From GCA-2720865 sp047630275 (GTDB taxonomy: Bacteria > Bdellovibrionota > Bacteriovoracia > Bacteriovoracales > Bacteriovoracaceae), in NCBI GenBank assembly GCA_047630275.1, contig JBLHVN010000002.1, positions 186,001 to 250,000 of the forward strand: a stretch of 64,000 nt of DNA. Reading direction: 5' to 3'. Numbering within the stretch: position 1 is the first letter of the stretch; each line of letters opens with the position of its first letter. The position numbers and the translations under genes were made by a program. The notes beneath the pieces were generated by a model. The model was not told the DNA's origin. It ran no database searches and worked only from the letters and a program-made list of their open reading frames with translations. Below, in pieces: positions 50,474-59,459 of this stretch.

Positions 50474-50902
50474 GTTCTTTTCAAAAAAAACGCTTAACTC
50501 ATGAGTGTAATACTCCCCAAAAGCATCAATTCTTTTATATCCAAGAGCTTCATAAAGACCAAGAGCGGCCTTTTGTAAGATTCCTGTTTCAAGGCGTAGG
50601 ACTTTGATTCCTTGCCCAACCGCTTCTTCTTCTAAGGCCTTCATTAAGAGTTTTGAATAACCTTTTCCTCTTTGAGAAGAGTCAATATAAACGCGCTTTA
50701 CTTCCGCATAGTCAGTTTTCTTCATCAATGCCCCCATCCCTTTTAATTCATCCCCTGAATAAAGACCTAAGATCGTATCAAGCTTCTCTGCGGGGCAAAG
50801 GTAGTTTGGTCCATTGGGATAGAGTTCTAGGTTTAGGGCATCTAGCTCTTCGATAAAGGTTTTAACTTGGGGATGCTCTTTAGAGAGAGGTCTAATTTTC
50901 AT
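50459..50902 (-). CDS. GNAT N-acetyltransferase
   Basis: A 147-residue acetyltransferase. VKRVYIDSSQRGKGYSKLLM (about 70-89) contains the acetyl-CoA loop R-G-K-G-Y, LRLETGILQKAALGLYEALGY is the conserved GNAT C-terminal strand-helix. Substrate unknown. A perfect hairpin at 50925-50949 separates it from the tiny gene at 51011 on the same strand. Confidence 0.85.
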   Translation of the reverse strand: MKIRPLSKEHPQVKTFIEELDALNLELYPNGPNYLCPAEKLDTILGLYSGDELKGMGALMKKTDYAEVKRVYIDSSQRGKGYSKLLMKALEEEAVGQGIKVLRLETGILQKAALGLYEALGYKRIDAFGEYYTHELSVFFEKNLFAV

Positions 50903-50924
50903 GCTTAATTATAACACTAAAAAT

Positions 50925-50949
50925 GAGGCGGGAGAGCAACTCCCGCCTC
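50925..50949 (-). terminator. rho-independent terminator (minus)
   Basis: Stem GAGGCGGGAG/CTCCCGCCTC with a 5-base loop, followed on the minus strand by ATTTTTAG. Ends the transcript of the 22-residue peptide gene at 51011-51079. Confidence 0.8.
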
Positions 50950-51010
50950 GAAGGAGTTCTTCTAAAACGTATGTGCTGCTACTCTTCACAGTAAGCCTAA
51001 TAAGGGTGTT

Positions 51011-51079
51011 TTAGATGTTCATCACAGATCTAAAAATGGATAAGATAATAACCGTCATAGCAAAAAGTAGTCTTTTCAT
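51011..51079 (-). CDS. 22-residue hydrophobic peptide (possible toxin-like)
   Basis: TTGGAGAATCT precedes ATG; the peptide begins MKRLLFAMTVIILSIFRSVM and ends NI. It is a single hydrophobic helix with Arg17. Aligned from residue 1 without gaps to the peptide at 6515-6601 it shares Met1, Thr9, Ile12, Ile15, Arg17 and Met20. A terminator follows at 50925-50949. Unlike the two 28-residue genes, I find no adjacent RNA with complementary patches. So it may be a relative of the toxin-like family, a small membrane regulator, or chance. The remainder of the 300-base interval holds the motif cluster at 51144-51214. Confidence 0.45.
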   Translation of the reverse strand: MKRLLFAMTVIILSIFRSVMNI

Positions 51080-51143
51080 AGATTCTCCAATAACTTCGTT
51101 CTCAAATAATATTAGAGAAGCCTTACTTTTCTTAAAGCCTTGT

Positions 51144-51214
51144 GTTCTGACATCCTGACTTTTTTTGTCTAAAGATTTGTCAGTTCTAATGAAGCTGACA
51201 TAATTAAGTGTCAG
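51144..51214. promoter_or_regulatory. cluster of TGACA-type motifs before the TPR regulator
   Basis: TTCTGACA, CTGACTTT, TTGTCAG and the inverted pair CTGACA...TGTCAG (51194-51214, 8-base spacer) lie within 70 bases directly before the GTG at 51208. Similar TTCTGACTTT motifs occur at 49925-49934 and, as a perfect inverted repeat, at 54173-54202. Confidence 0.4.
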
Positions 51215-52443
51215 AAACTCCTAATATTAAGCACTTAAAAGCTCTCAATTGGCCTCATCTTTGTATTAAAGAGAGTATGAAAAAGGAAACCTATCTAAAA
51301 TACTACTCCCTTTATAGGGCCAACAAACAAGCCTCATTTCTTCTTTATAAAGAAGACACTGAGTTGACTCACACGGAAAAGGAGCTCTTATCCGCAAGAG
51401 TTCTGATGCGAAGTAAACAATGGGATACGGCTCTTTTAAAACTAGAAGGCCTTAAAACTGAGATTCCGTTTCTTAAGGCCGAGCGCTACTTTCTTATGGC
51501 CTCAAACTATCTGATCAAGAGTGAGTACGAAGAATCCGTTAAGTTTGGAAATCTTGCTGTCCGCTATTACGAAATAGACCAAGAAAAAGAAGGCCTCTTT
51601 AAGTCTTTCTATAATCTTTCAGTGGCCTTTAACCGAATCGGCATGGAATCTCTTTGTGAGTTCTATTTAATCCAAGCCGGTAAGAATTCAGAAAAAGCCA
51701 GTCAAAGATTCATCATGGATAGGGCCCGTGTTTGCGCCTTATCCTCTCGCTGTGAATTTGATACAGCTGTTAGAATGCTCGATATGATGCTCAGTGAAGT
51801 TGACCAAGAGATTAAGTTTGAAGCGGAAGTCTTTAAGATTGTAGCCGCGGATATATACTTTAGAGCAGAAGAATTTGAGAAAGCTAAAGAGGTTATCACT
51901 AGCGTTATGAACGCTAAAAGCACCCGAGAAAGAGGACGCGCTCTTTTTTACTTTCACCTCCTTTCTTTTATAGAAACCGGAAAGAAGCTTCCTTCAAAAC
52001 CTGAATCAGTGGCGGCCCTTCCTGAATTTAGCCTTCAATGGGATATCATCTTAAATATCATGGAAGGAGAAACAGAACTGGTCTCAGGACTCTGGGAAAA
52101 GCTCTGTGGAGATTTTCCAAAGTTCTATGGAAAAGACTTTGAATGTTTAGATCAATCTGAATCTAAGGCCATCTTTAATACGGCCCTTAATAAACTTCTT
52201 CTCGCTGAGCCTGCTGCAAGAGTGGATCTTTCTAAAGTAAAAGGAAAGAAATCTCGTCTACTTTTAGAGTGCCTTGTCCAAACAAAGACTCCCGTTAGAA
52301 AAGAAGTACTTATTGAAAAGATCTGGGGAATGGAATACTCGCCATCTTTAGATGCTCGTTTTTATAAATTAATAGAAAGATCAAAAGGGCTCATACCTCT
52401 TAGTATAAAAAATGAACATAATGCTTACTACTTAGCTTCATAG
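51208..52443 (+). CDS. TPR protein with C-terminal winged-helix domain
   Basis: A 411-residue protein starting GTG. Residues about 50-270 form TPR-like helical pairs (for example ERYFLMASNYLIKSEYEESVKF, YNLSVAFNRIGMESLCEFYL). Residues about 345-411 (KKSRLLLECLVQTKTPVRKE, VLIEKIWGMEYSPSLDARFY, KLIERSKGL...AYYLAS) match the OmpR/BTAD-type winged helix with its final beta-hairpin. The DNA-binding domain thus lies at the C-terminus behind a sensor-like TPR array. It is followed 6 bases later by the protease gene, so it probably controls its own operon; candidate sites are the TGACA motifs upstream of its start. Confidence 0.7.
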   Translation: MSETPNIKHLKALNWPHLCIKESMKKETYLKYYSLYRANKQASFLLYKEDTELTHTEKELLSARVLMRSKQWDTALLKLEGLKTEIPFLKAERYFLMASNYLIKSEYEESVKFGNLAVRYYEIDQEKEGLFKSFYNLSVAFNRIGMESLCEFYLIQAGKNSEKASQRFIMDRARVCALSSRCEFDTAVRMLDMMLSEVDQEIKFEAEVFKIVAADIYFRAEEFEKAKEVITSVMNAKSTRERGRALFYFHLLSFIETGKKLPSKPESVAALPEFSLQWDIILNIMEGETELVSGLWEKLCGDFPKFYGKDFECLDQSESKAIFNTALNKLLLAEPAARVDLSKVKGKKSRLLLECLVQTKTPVRKEVLIEKIWGMEYSPSLDARFYKLIERSKGLIPLSIKNEHNAYYLAS

Positions 52444-52449
52444 GAATAT

Positions 52450-54159
52450 ATGAAAAACATCTTGTTATTACTATTCACTTTATGCCTATCAGCTCAGGCC
52501 TTCGCTAAAAAGCAGAGCCTCTCTTATGGCCTATTAACTAAGAGTGGCTTTTGTTCAGCTACTCTCATTAAAGCGGGTGGATCTTGTCAGCTAGTAACTA
52601 ATGCTCATTGCATCTCTAAAGGTGAAAATGAGGTGACTTTAAAGTCTGCCTCAGACTATTTACCTGAATATGTTGAAAGCTTTGCAGACCTTCAGGGGAC
52701 AGCGGATATTTCAGCGAGCTTTGAAAGCAGAAAATCAGTAAAGAAAGATTACTTTTGGAGATACGAGAAGAAGTTTTTTAGTGAAAATGAATCTTCTCAA
52801 ATGAAAGTAAGTGTACTCGCCTTTGATAGAAGTAAAGACTTAGCTCTCCTAGAGGTTCCACTAGAAGTAAAGCTTGGTGGTTGTAAGGAGCTTAATGAAT
52901 TATGGATGGTAAATGAAGAGAAGATCACAACCAAACCCACTTCAATTGTTCTTTCGGGCTTCACGACCAATCATAAGTCAGGAAAGCCACATGTAAAAGT
53001 ATGGCATACAAGAGGAACTCAGTTTAAATCAGGTTTAATTAATCACAAACCTCTCTTTATGCCTTCAAAGATAAAGAAAGAAACTTCAACTTTAGAAAAT
53101 ATAGATCAGTTTATTGTTGTTGATGATATTCAAATGCTTCCTGGAAACTCAGGAGGAACGGCCCATACTTCAAAAGGTCTCTTTGTAGGAGTCACGACTC
53201 GCTTTCACCCAACTCAAGATAAGGTTTATATAATTCCTGCTTCTGATGTTGTGGAGTACGCTTTATATCCAACTCAATCTGAAGAAACAGTTGATATTAA
53301 AAATACTACAGAACAAGTTGGCGGAAATGGTGGCACTGATGGTGGCGGAAATGGCGGCACTGACGGTGGCGGAAATGGTGGCACTGACGGTGGCGGAAAC
53401 GGTGGCACTGACGGTGGCGGAAATGGCGGCACTGACGGTGGCGGAAATGGCGGCACTGACGGTGGCGGAAATGGTGGCACTGATGGTGGCGGAAATGGCG
53501 GCACTGATGGAACTGGCTGCGTGGCCTTTGGTTCGAAGAACATCTTTGAAGAGCCATATGAAGGTTATCTAAATGAATTTGGAAAAGTAGTCCTGGCCAT
53601 TGGTGGAAACCAAATTGATGGCTCAGATGACTTAAAAGATCATTCAGAAGGATTAGTCATTCAAAGAGATGCAGATGGCTACCCTTCTTTAGAGATTAGA
53701 AAAGGAATCCTAGAAAGGCTGAGTGGAAATTATCCCTTTAATTCTTCGAGCAAGCGTTATTCAAAGAATGACGATCATGTCCTAGGTTGGGAAGAGGTAA
53801 GCTATGGCCTAGGAAAGAGTTTTTTAGAAGTTGGTCCTAAAAGGATCATTGTGACTAAGAATATTCATGTTGAATATGATTCTAAGAGTGATTCTCCATC
53901 AAGCATTGCTTTAAACTTAAAGACTGAAAAACGATTTGACTTTAAAGTCCAAGCGAGCCCAGACTATAAAACGATCACACTAAAGTCTAAAAAAGAGAGC
54001 TTAACTTGTGATAATAGAAACTACCTAAAGCTTATATGCTCTGGTGAAAAAGGATCTTTTTCAATCTCCCTTGACTCAGATCAATCAGGAAAGGCACGCT
54101 TTCGCCAAACTCAAAGAAGCTCTGAAGAACGAACAGATTATTTATTTGGAAATCAATAA
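52450..54159 (+). CDS. exported trypsin-like serine protease with Gly-rich linker
   Basis: A 569-residue protein with a signal peptide (residues 1-19, ending AFA). The chymotrypsin-like triad is visible: His53 (TNAHC), Asp130 (DRSKDLALLEV) and Ser234 (LPGNSGG). Residues about 291-354 are eight exact copies of the unit GGNGGTDG, encoded by a 24-base minisatellite. A C-terminal domain of about 200 residues, unrecognised, follows. It probably cuts proteins outside the cytoplasm, the linker separating the protease from a binding domain. It starts 6 bases after the TPR regulator and is likely cotranscribed with it. Confidence 0.8.
   Translation: MKNILLLLFTLCLSAQAFAKKQSLSYGLLTKSGFCSATLIKAGGSCQLVTNAHCISKGENEVTLKSASDYLPEYVESFADLQGTADISASFESRKSVKKDYFWRYEKKFFSENESSQMKVSVLAFDRSKDLALLEVPLEVKLGGCKELNELWMVNEEKITTKPTSIVLSGFTTNHKSGKPHVKVWHTRGTQFKSGLINHKPLFMPSKIKKETSTLENIDQFIVVDDIQMLPGNSGGTAHTSKGLFVGVTTRFHPTQDKVYIIPASDVVEYALYPTQSEETVDIKNTTEQVGGNGGTDGGGNGGTDGGGNGGTDGGGNGGTDGGGNGGTDGGGNGGTDGGGNGGTDGGGNGGTDGTGCVAFGSKNIFEEPYEGYLNEFGKVVLAIGGNQIDGSDDLKDHSEGLVIQRDADGYPSLEIRKGILERLSGNYPFNSSSKRYSKNDDHVLGWEEVSYGLGKSFLEVGPKRIIVTKNIHVEYDSKSDSPSSIALNLKTEKRFDFKVQASPDYKTITLKSKKESLTCDNRNYLKLICSGEKGSFSISLDSDQSGKARFRQTQRSSEERTDYLFGNQ
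53320..53511 (+). repeat. 24-bp minisatellite, 8 copies
   Basis: Eight tandem copies of GGCGGAAATGGTGGCACTGA plus TGGT, varying only in third codon positions. Copy number changes would keep the frame and only lengthen or shorten the linker. Reading frames on other frames over this stretch are shadows. Confidence 0.9.
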
Positions 54160-54172
54160 TTTACAAATCTTC

Positions 54173-54202
54173 TTCTGACTTTCTTTTCTAAAAAAGTCAG
54201 AA
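54173..54202. promoter_or_regulatory. 10-bp perfect inverted repeat
   Basis: TTCTGACTTT and AAAGTCAGAA separated by ten bases, 13 bases after the protease stop codon and about 65 before the gene at 54268. No T tract follows, so it is not a clear terminator. The half-site matches motifs before the TPR regulator and at 49925. Confidence 0.45.
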
Positions 54203-54267
54203 CCTCTCCCTTCATCATTTTTTCAGGGTTGCTACATTGATTGTACTAACCCCCTAAAGGAGAAAAA

Positions 54268-55134
54268 ATGAAAGCTTCCCTTATTGCCCTAATGACTTTA
54301 CTCAGCGCGAACTCATACGCCCTCACTATTGAATCTTCTGCTTCAATTACTCAAAAGGTAGTCTTCTCTTACCAAGACAAGAAAACTGTCGTTAAAAGAT
54401 ATTCAAGCGCCACTGGCAGCAGACAAACCAGTATCGATGGCGTTGTAATGGAGCGCACAGATAATATGAGTTTCCCACTAGATACGAAAGCCAATATGAA
54501 ACTCATCATGCTCAATAAAGAGACGATTCATCTCCATGATGAAGCTGATGGTATCTCTCAAAGTGCCCCGGCTAAAATTAAAACAAGCTTTGGAAAGATA
54601 TCAAAGTTAACAATTCAGTCAGAAATTTATAAATCACTCTACTCCGAGCAGCTTCAGGCATTAGGAGTCAATCTATTTGGTACAAATTCAATCGAAGCCG
54701 ATGAAATGAAATTAGACCTCACGATTGACCTCTCTGACTTTGTTTGTGAAAAAGAAGACAGCCAGTTGGTTTGTTTTCAAGAATTCACTTTTAAGCTCTT
54801 CGCTACAGATGAATTAACAGGAAAAGAAGAGGTCTATAAGATGCTAGATGAAAGTTTAAGCACAACTAAAAGCTATATTAGAGGCCTTGACTTAAATATG
54901 ACTTACTCTATAAGCGCTTTTAATAAAGTTTTAAGAGAAATAGACGCTCCTTTAAACACAGACGGGATCAAGGCTGACTTAGGAAGAGCTTCGAGGGATA
55001 TCCAAAAGATAAAAGAATATATCGCTTCAGACATAAGCAGCAATGCAGATTTTTCTAAGATTGAAGGGTCTACTGCCAAAAGCATCCTTAAGGAAATACA
55101 AAACGCTCTTGAAACTGCCTATAATAACCTCTAA
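54268..55134 (+). CDS. exported protein, unknown function
   Basis: A 288-residue protein with a signal peptide (MKASLIALMTLLSANSYA) and AAAGGAGAAAAA before the ATG. The mature part is beta-rich up to about residue 190, with two Cys close together (DFVCEKEDSQLVCFQ), and helical after that. No family recognised. Its promoter interval has the perfect inverted repeat TTCTGACTTT...AAAGTCAGAA, shared as half-sites with the TPR regulator's promoter. Confidence 0.7.
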   Translation: MKASLIALMTLLSANSYALTIESSASITQKVVFSYQDKKTVVKRYSSATGSRQTSIDGVVMERTDNMSFPLDTKANMKLIMLNKETIHLHDEADGISQSAPAKIKTSFGKISKLTIQSEIYKSLYSEQLQALGVNLFGTNSIEADEMKLDLTIDLSDFVCEKEDSQLVCFQEFTFKLFATDELTGKEEVYKMLDESLSTTKSYIRGLDLNMTYSISAFNKVLREIDAPLNTDGIKADLGRASRDIQKIKEYIASDISSNADFSKIEGSTAKSILKEIQNALETAYNNL

Positions 55135-55135
55135 A

Positions 55136-55161
55136 GAAATGGGGGAATACCACCCCCTTTC
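55136..55161. terminator. bidirectional terminator
   Basis: Stem AAATGGGGG/CCCCCTTT around a 7-base loop, flanked by A and T runs, between two convergent genes whose stop codons lie on both sides. Confidence 0.8.
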
Positions 55162-58100
55162 TATACCTTTTTAGAAGTAATCACTCTCACAAAATCATCA
55201 ATGGAAAAGGGCTTTGAGATAAAATCGTCCATCCCGGCATCAAAACAGTTTTGTTTATCTTCAGCAAAGACATTGGCCGTCATGGCCACAACTCGAGGCC
55301 TCTTATCACCATAAAGTTCAACAATCTTTCTTGTCGCCGTTAATCCGTCCATAACAGGCATTTGCATGTCCATAAAGATAATATCAAACTTCTTCTCAGC
55401 AACCATTGCCAGACCAACTTCACCATTTTCTGCTAGTTCAACTTGGTAGCCTAATTTTTCTAGCATCAGCTTGGCTATCTTTTGGTTCACTAAGTTGTCT
55501 TCAACGACTAGAACATTTAAAGGATACTCTTTAGAGAAATTACTATAATCAATCTTATCTAGTTCCAATTGATTATCTTTGATCTCTTCACCGGTTTTGA
55601 AGGGCAAACTAAAATAGAAACAACTTCCTTTACCTTCTTCACTGATAAACTGAAGCTGTCCTCCCATAATATTGCAAAGTCTTGAAGAGATCACTAGACC
55701 TAGACCCGTTCCACCAAACTTTCTTGAGATAGAACCATCAGCTTGAGAGAAAGGATTGAAGAGCTTCTCCTTTTGATCTTCCTTTATTCCAATTCCATCA
55801 TCAATGACTTCAAAGCGCACCCTTCCTTGTTGATCCCCTTGGATCTTAACTTGAACAGATCCATTCTTAGAAAACTTAATGGCATTACCTAGGAGGTTAA
55901 AGAGCACTTGCCTGAGACGAATCTCGTCCCCTATAACATTTCTCGGCGCTTTATCATCAAAGTCAAGTTGTAGGCTTACTGAATGCCTACTCGCCTCGTG
56001 ACCTAATATTTGAATACTTTCTAAGACAGATTTCTTTAAATCAAAATTGATGGCCTCCATCTTCATATTACCGGATTCAATCTTACTAAAATCAAGGATG
56101 TCATTAAGAACCGTTAAGAGCCCATCACCGCAGTTCTTAACTGTCCGCAAGAGTTTTAGCTGCTCTTCAGAAAGGTCGGTATCTTCCATTAAACTAACCA
56201 TGCCAAGGATGCCGTTCATAGGAGTTCTAATCTCATGACTCATATTTGCCAAGAATTCAGATTTAGCCTTCGTAGCTTGCTCAGCCTTACCAAGAGCAAC
56301 CTTAAGATTCTCTTCGTTCTTTCTAATAAGCTTTGTTTGTTCGTCGGCGATCTTGTTCGCCCTTTCATTTGTAGTCTCAAGGTTTGCAATATGTCCGGCC
56401 ATCAATAAAGTTAAAAGCACCCCAAGCAGGGAAATGATAGCCGACATGATATTCTTAGATTGCTTAAATTGTGCTGATCTTTTCCAGCCAATAGTAAATT
56501 TTTGTTGTCCTAGAGTAAACGTAGTGGTCACTTCAAAACTAGGAATATTTTCTCCATCTAAAGAATCGGATCTATAGAGTAAGTCCTTCTCGTTAGTTCC
56601 TTCTCCTTCGTAAAAATAAAAATCAAACTGATCCGAATCATTTGTTTTCGCTCCATTTAAAAAACTAGCTGTTACAAAGGGAGCATAGACCCATCCCGTT
56701 ACCTGAGCCCTTCTCTCTTCTAGAGTCTCAGGAGGGAGTGAAGTCTTATACATAGGAACAAAGAGCAAGAAGCCAGGGCCCCTCTTTGATGCTTGAACAA
56801 GTGTTATCCTCTTAGAAATAGTAGGTAGTCCGGTATCCCGTGCCAGCTCTGCTGAAGTTCTTCTATTAGATTCAGAACCTATATCTAAACCAAGGGCAGC
56901 TTTATTTGTTTCTAGAGGCTCAATGAAGGTGATGACGTATAAGAGTTTTTCACTATCAACAGGGCGCTCTACCCCAGGAACTTTTTTGATGACAAAGTCC
57001 TTGAAAGATTCAGACCTTACTTTATTTAAGAATTTATCTACTTTATTAGCTTCAACTATATTGATCTGACCAACCCCACCGATTCCCGGTCGCCGGGCCA
57101 CAATCTGTAGCCTTTCCACAAAAAGCTTCCACTCATGACCATCAACATTTTCACTAGCAGCAAATAGGCCAGCTCCCCCTTCTAGAGCCTCGTAATAATA
57201 ACCAAAGTTAGTCGTGATATTTTTCAACTGCTGTTCTATCAATAACTCAAAGTGTTTCTTATCTTTTTGGGCATCACTTTTTTGATAGTAATAAAAGGCC
57301 GAAGCGCAAATACTCCAGCCAATAAGAAGAACCAAGATGGGTCTTTTGCTAATAGATCTTTTAGATAAATCAGTGATCAAGAAGGCGGCAATAGAAAAGG
57401 AAGCTAAGAAGACTTGAAGGTGAACGAGGTTGTCACTTTGAGACTGAGCCACAAAAGGCCCTTCCCCTAATAAGGACCTCCAGATGCTTGTAGCGCAGAC
57501 TGCTAAAACTAATAGGCTAAGACCTAGTTTTGAAAGCTTTTGATGAGTCAATAAAAGCATGGGAAATAATAAAAAGATTAAGGGTGAGTATGTTACGAGT
57601 CCAAAGATAATATAGATTAAAAAGGATCCCAATAAGATGAGCCCCAAGTTCAGAGAAATCTTCTTATAATTCCAGTTACTAGGTTCTAGATAACTCTTTT
57701 TAAAGAAGACGAAGATGGGAAGGATCACGAGGGCCCCAACAAAGTCTCCCACAAACCATGTTAACCAAGCTTCTGATAGTACTTCTCCAGGAATGGTCTT
57801 AGTTATGAACAAGCTTCCTGCTCCAACCAAAGAGCCTAAGAAGGTTCCTAGAATTAGAGAAACTAAAAGAACAGAAGTTGAAATTCTATAAGGTATAGGA
57901 TCATCCTCCTGACTCTTACCAGCCATTTGAATAAAAAAGATGGCCACTAGAGATTCAAGAGTATTAGCTGCGGTAATTCCCCCAGCTAAAAGGAAGTCAG
58001 ACTGATTAGTAAAATTAAAGATGATAGAACTAACTAGAATCACAGGCCAAAAGCGAAGACCAAAAACAAAGAGTGATCCAATAGCAATTCCACTAGCGGG

Positions 58101-58235
58101 CCAAACGGGAGAAGCTGTCTCATGGAGATCTGCTAAAGCAGATCCTAAATAAGAAGCCGCTATATAGGCCAATCCTATAATTAAATATTTTAGAACATCG
58201 TTTAGCGGAGACTCATTTTTTTCTATAAGCTTCAT
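55161..58235 (-). CDS. MASE1-CHASE hybrid histidine kinase
   Basis: A 1024-residue sensor kinase. Residues about 15-300 are the MASE1 membrane module (YLGSALADLHETASPVWPAS, GLRFWPVILVSSI). A CHASE sensor follows (about 340-570, GGVGQINIVEANKV, RAQVTGWVYAPFVT). After a coiled coil come HisKA (EFLANMSHEIRTPMNG, His about 667), the HATPase domain (NAIKFSKNGS, FEVIDDGIGI, FGGTGLGL) and a C-terminal receiver (VLVVEDN, Asp about 956 in FMDMQMPVMDG). It should autophosphorylate and pass phosphate to its own receiver, then perhaps to a histidine phosphotransferase. The free receivers at 107-940 could be targets, but no linkage shows this. Confidence 0.95.
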   Translation of the reverse strand: MKLIEKNESPLNDVLKYLIIGLAYIAASYLGSALADLHETASPVWPASGIAIGSLFVFGLRFWPVILVSSIIFNFTNQSDFLLAGGITAANTLESLVAIFFIQMAGKSQEDDPIPYRISTSVLLVSLILGTFLGSLVGAGSLFITKTIPGEVLSEAWLTWFVGDFVGALVILPIFVFFKKSYLEPSNWNYKKISLNLGLILLGSFLIYIIFGLVTYSPLIFLLFPMLLLTHQKLSKLGLSLLVLAVCATSIWRSLLGEGPFVAQSQSDNLVHLQVFLASFSIAAFLITDLSKRSISKRPILVLLIGWSICASAFYYYQKSDAQKDKKHFELLIEQQLKNITTNFGYYYEALEGGAGLFAASENVDGHEWKLFVERLQIVARRPGIGGVGQINIVEANKVDKFLNKVRSESFKDFVIKKVPGVERPVDSEKLLYVITFIEPLETNKAALGLDIGSESNRRTSAELARDTGLPTISKRITLVQASKRGPGFLLFVPMYKTSLPPETLEERRAQVTGWVYAPFVTASFLNGAKTNDSDQFDFYFYEGEGTNEKDLLYRSDSLDGENIPSFEVTTTFTLGQQKFTIGWKRSAQFKQSKNIMSAIISLLGVLLTLLMAGHIANLETTNERANKIADEQTKLIRKNEENLKVALGKAEQATKAKSEFLANMSHEIRTPMNGILGMVSLMEDTDLSEEQLKLLRTVKNCGDGLLTVLNDILDFSKIESGNMKMEAINFDLKKSVLESIQILGHEASRHSVSLQLDFDDKAPRNVIGDEIRLRQVLFNLLGNAIKFSKNGSVQVKIQGDQQGRVRFEVIDDGIGIKEDQKEKLFNPFSQADGSISRKFGGTGLGLVISSRLCNIMGGQLQFISEEGKGSCFYFSLPFKTGEEIKDNQLELDKIDYSNFSKEYPLNVLVVEDNLVNQKIAKLMLEKLGYQVELAENGEVGLAMVAEKKFDIIFMDMQMPVMDGLTATRKIVELYGDKRPRVVAMTANVFAEDKQNCFDAGMDDFISKPFSIDDFVRVITSKKV

Positions 58236-58430
58236 TTTTAATCCAATCTTTTTAGGTACTTAGGTATTATACGGTTGAATATTGAAGGTTAAAGTGAGGG
58301 CATCTGCTGCCCCCTCAGCCAAGAGCAGTAAGTCACTGATATTATTAAACTTATAATATTTATTCTAAAAACTTCCTAAGAAAAACCCAGCTCACTCGTT
58401 GTCCTTATAGAAACCAACTTTGGAGGTTAT

Positions 58431-58952
58431 ATGAAGAGTTTTAAGCACCAAGAAATCAAATATGAGATTGCTTCCCCCTGCGAGCAAGACTGGGCCCAAA
58501 TGAGTGGTGATGATAAATGCCGGTTCTGCAGCCTTTGTGAGAAGAATGTCTATAACCTATCAAGCATGTCGGATGTAGAGATTGACCTTCTTTTAAAGAC
58601 TGAAAAAAATGCCTGCACCAGAGTCTTTAAAAGAACTGATGGAACTATTCTTACTGAAGACTGCCCTATTGGTTTAAAGCAAGTTCAATCTCATATTAAA
58701 AAGAAGCAATTCCTAGCCGCTGGCCTTTGTTTTCTTAGCATTATCATAAGCAATATTTCACTCGGTGGAGAAAATAAAAGATTGATGGGAAAGGTAGTGA
58801 TGCCAAGTATCCAAGCCGAGATTCAAGGTGAGATTGAGGCCATCGAGACTGTAGGACCTGAGGAGAACTGGGACTATAAGAATAAAGAAAAAGTACATGA
58901 ACAAAAGAATGAACATATCATGGGGTTTATGGCCCCTATAGAAGAGAAGTAA
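58431..58952 (+). CDS. Cys-rich membrane protein of unknown function
   Basis: A 173-residue protein with TTGGAGGTTAT before the ATG. Residues about 15-80 have a conserved pattern (PCEQDWAQMSGDDKCRFCSL, CEKNVYNLSSMSD, ACTRVFKRTDGTILTEDCP) found in hypothetical proteins of several phyla, probably a metal-binding fold with Cys pairs. A hydrophobic helix follows (FLAAGLCFLSIIISNISLG, about 92-110), then a charged tail. The Cys-rich part would be cytoplasmic. Function unknown. Confidence 0.75.
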   Translation: MKSFKHQEIKYEIASPCEQDWAQMSGDDKCRFCSLCEKNVYNLSSMSDVEIDLLLKTEKNACTRVFKRTDGTILTEDCPIGLKQVQSHIKKKQFLAAGLCFLSIIISNISLGGENKRLMGKVVMPSIQAEIQGEIEAIETVGPEENWDYKNKEKVHEQKNEHIMGFMAPIEEK

Positions 58953-58965
58953 AGGGCATAAAAAA

Positions 58966-58986
58966 AGGGAGCCATCCGGGCTCCCT
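58966..58986 (-). terminator. terminator of the cold-shock gene
   Basis: Stem AGGGAGCC/GGCTCCCT with a 5-base loop, followed on the minus strand by TTTTTTATG. Also lies downstream of the gene at 58431, reading plus. Confidence 0.8.
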
Positions 58987-59015
58987 CTTAAAATCTATAT
59001 ATATTTATTTAAATA

Positions 59016-59213
59016 CTATATTTTTTTAACTTGTACTGCGCATGGTCCTTTTTGACCTTCACCTACTTCGTACTCAACTTTGTCATTTTCGTTAAGGTAT
59101 CCTCCACCTTCAATTCCAGTTGCGTGAACGAAAATATCTGCTCCACCTTCATCAGGAGTGATAAATCCAAAACCTTTGCCTTCATTAAAAAATTTTACTG
59201 TACCTGTACTCAT
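59016..59213 (-). CDS. csp: cold-shock protein
   Basis: A 65-residue CspA-family protein. The ATG at 59213 gives the usual start MSTGTVKFFNEGKGFGFITP; AAGGATTACGATT precedes it. RNP1 is KGFGFI (13-18) and RNP2 is DIFVHAT (26-32, HAT being usual HxS). It binds single-stranded RNA and DNA as a chaperone. The leader, at least 100 bases and A+T-rich, is typical of cold-shock mRNAs, and a terminator follows. An upstream GTG/ATG extension would add eleven residues without homology. Confidence 0.95.
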   Translation of the reverse strand: MSTGTVKFFNEGKGFGFITPDEGGADIFVHATGIEGGGYLNENDKVEYEVGEGQKGPCAVQVKKI

Positions 59214-59459
59214 AATCGTAATCCTTAAAAATGTTTCATAACACAAAATGTTATATATAATTTTTAACGCTAGCCCAAATTAAAGTAAAGTAGTTTTGCC
59301 TCAAAAAATCTGACCGCAAGAATCGGGGGTAAGTGACTGTAATTAAAGGCTTTTAAATCAACTCCTGATCCCCAACCCCAACCCCTTGAAAGGTCTCTTT
59401 TCAACAGTTTACGAAAAGATGACTTTAGAAATGGGCACTTTCACGGGTACAATAAACCC

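Noticed and set aside
53320..53511. CRISPR-like array
   Set aside because: Units are contiguous, without spacers, and code for a protein repeat.
53246..53572. Long open frames on both strands over the Gly-rich repeat
   Set aside because: They are products of the 24-bp periodicity; the real gene continues in frame with protease motifs on both sides.
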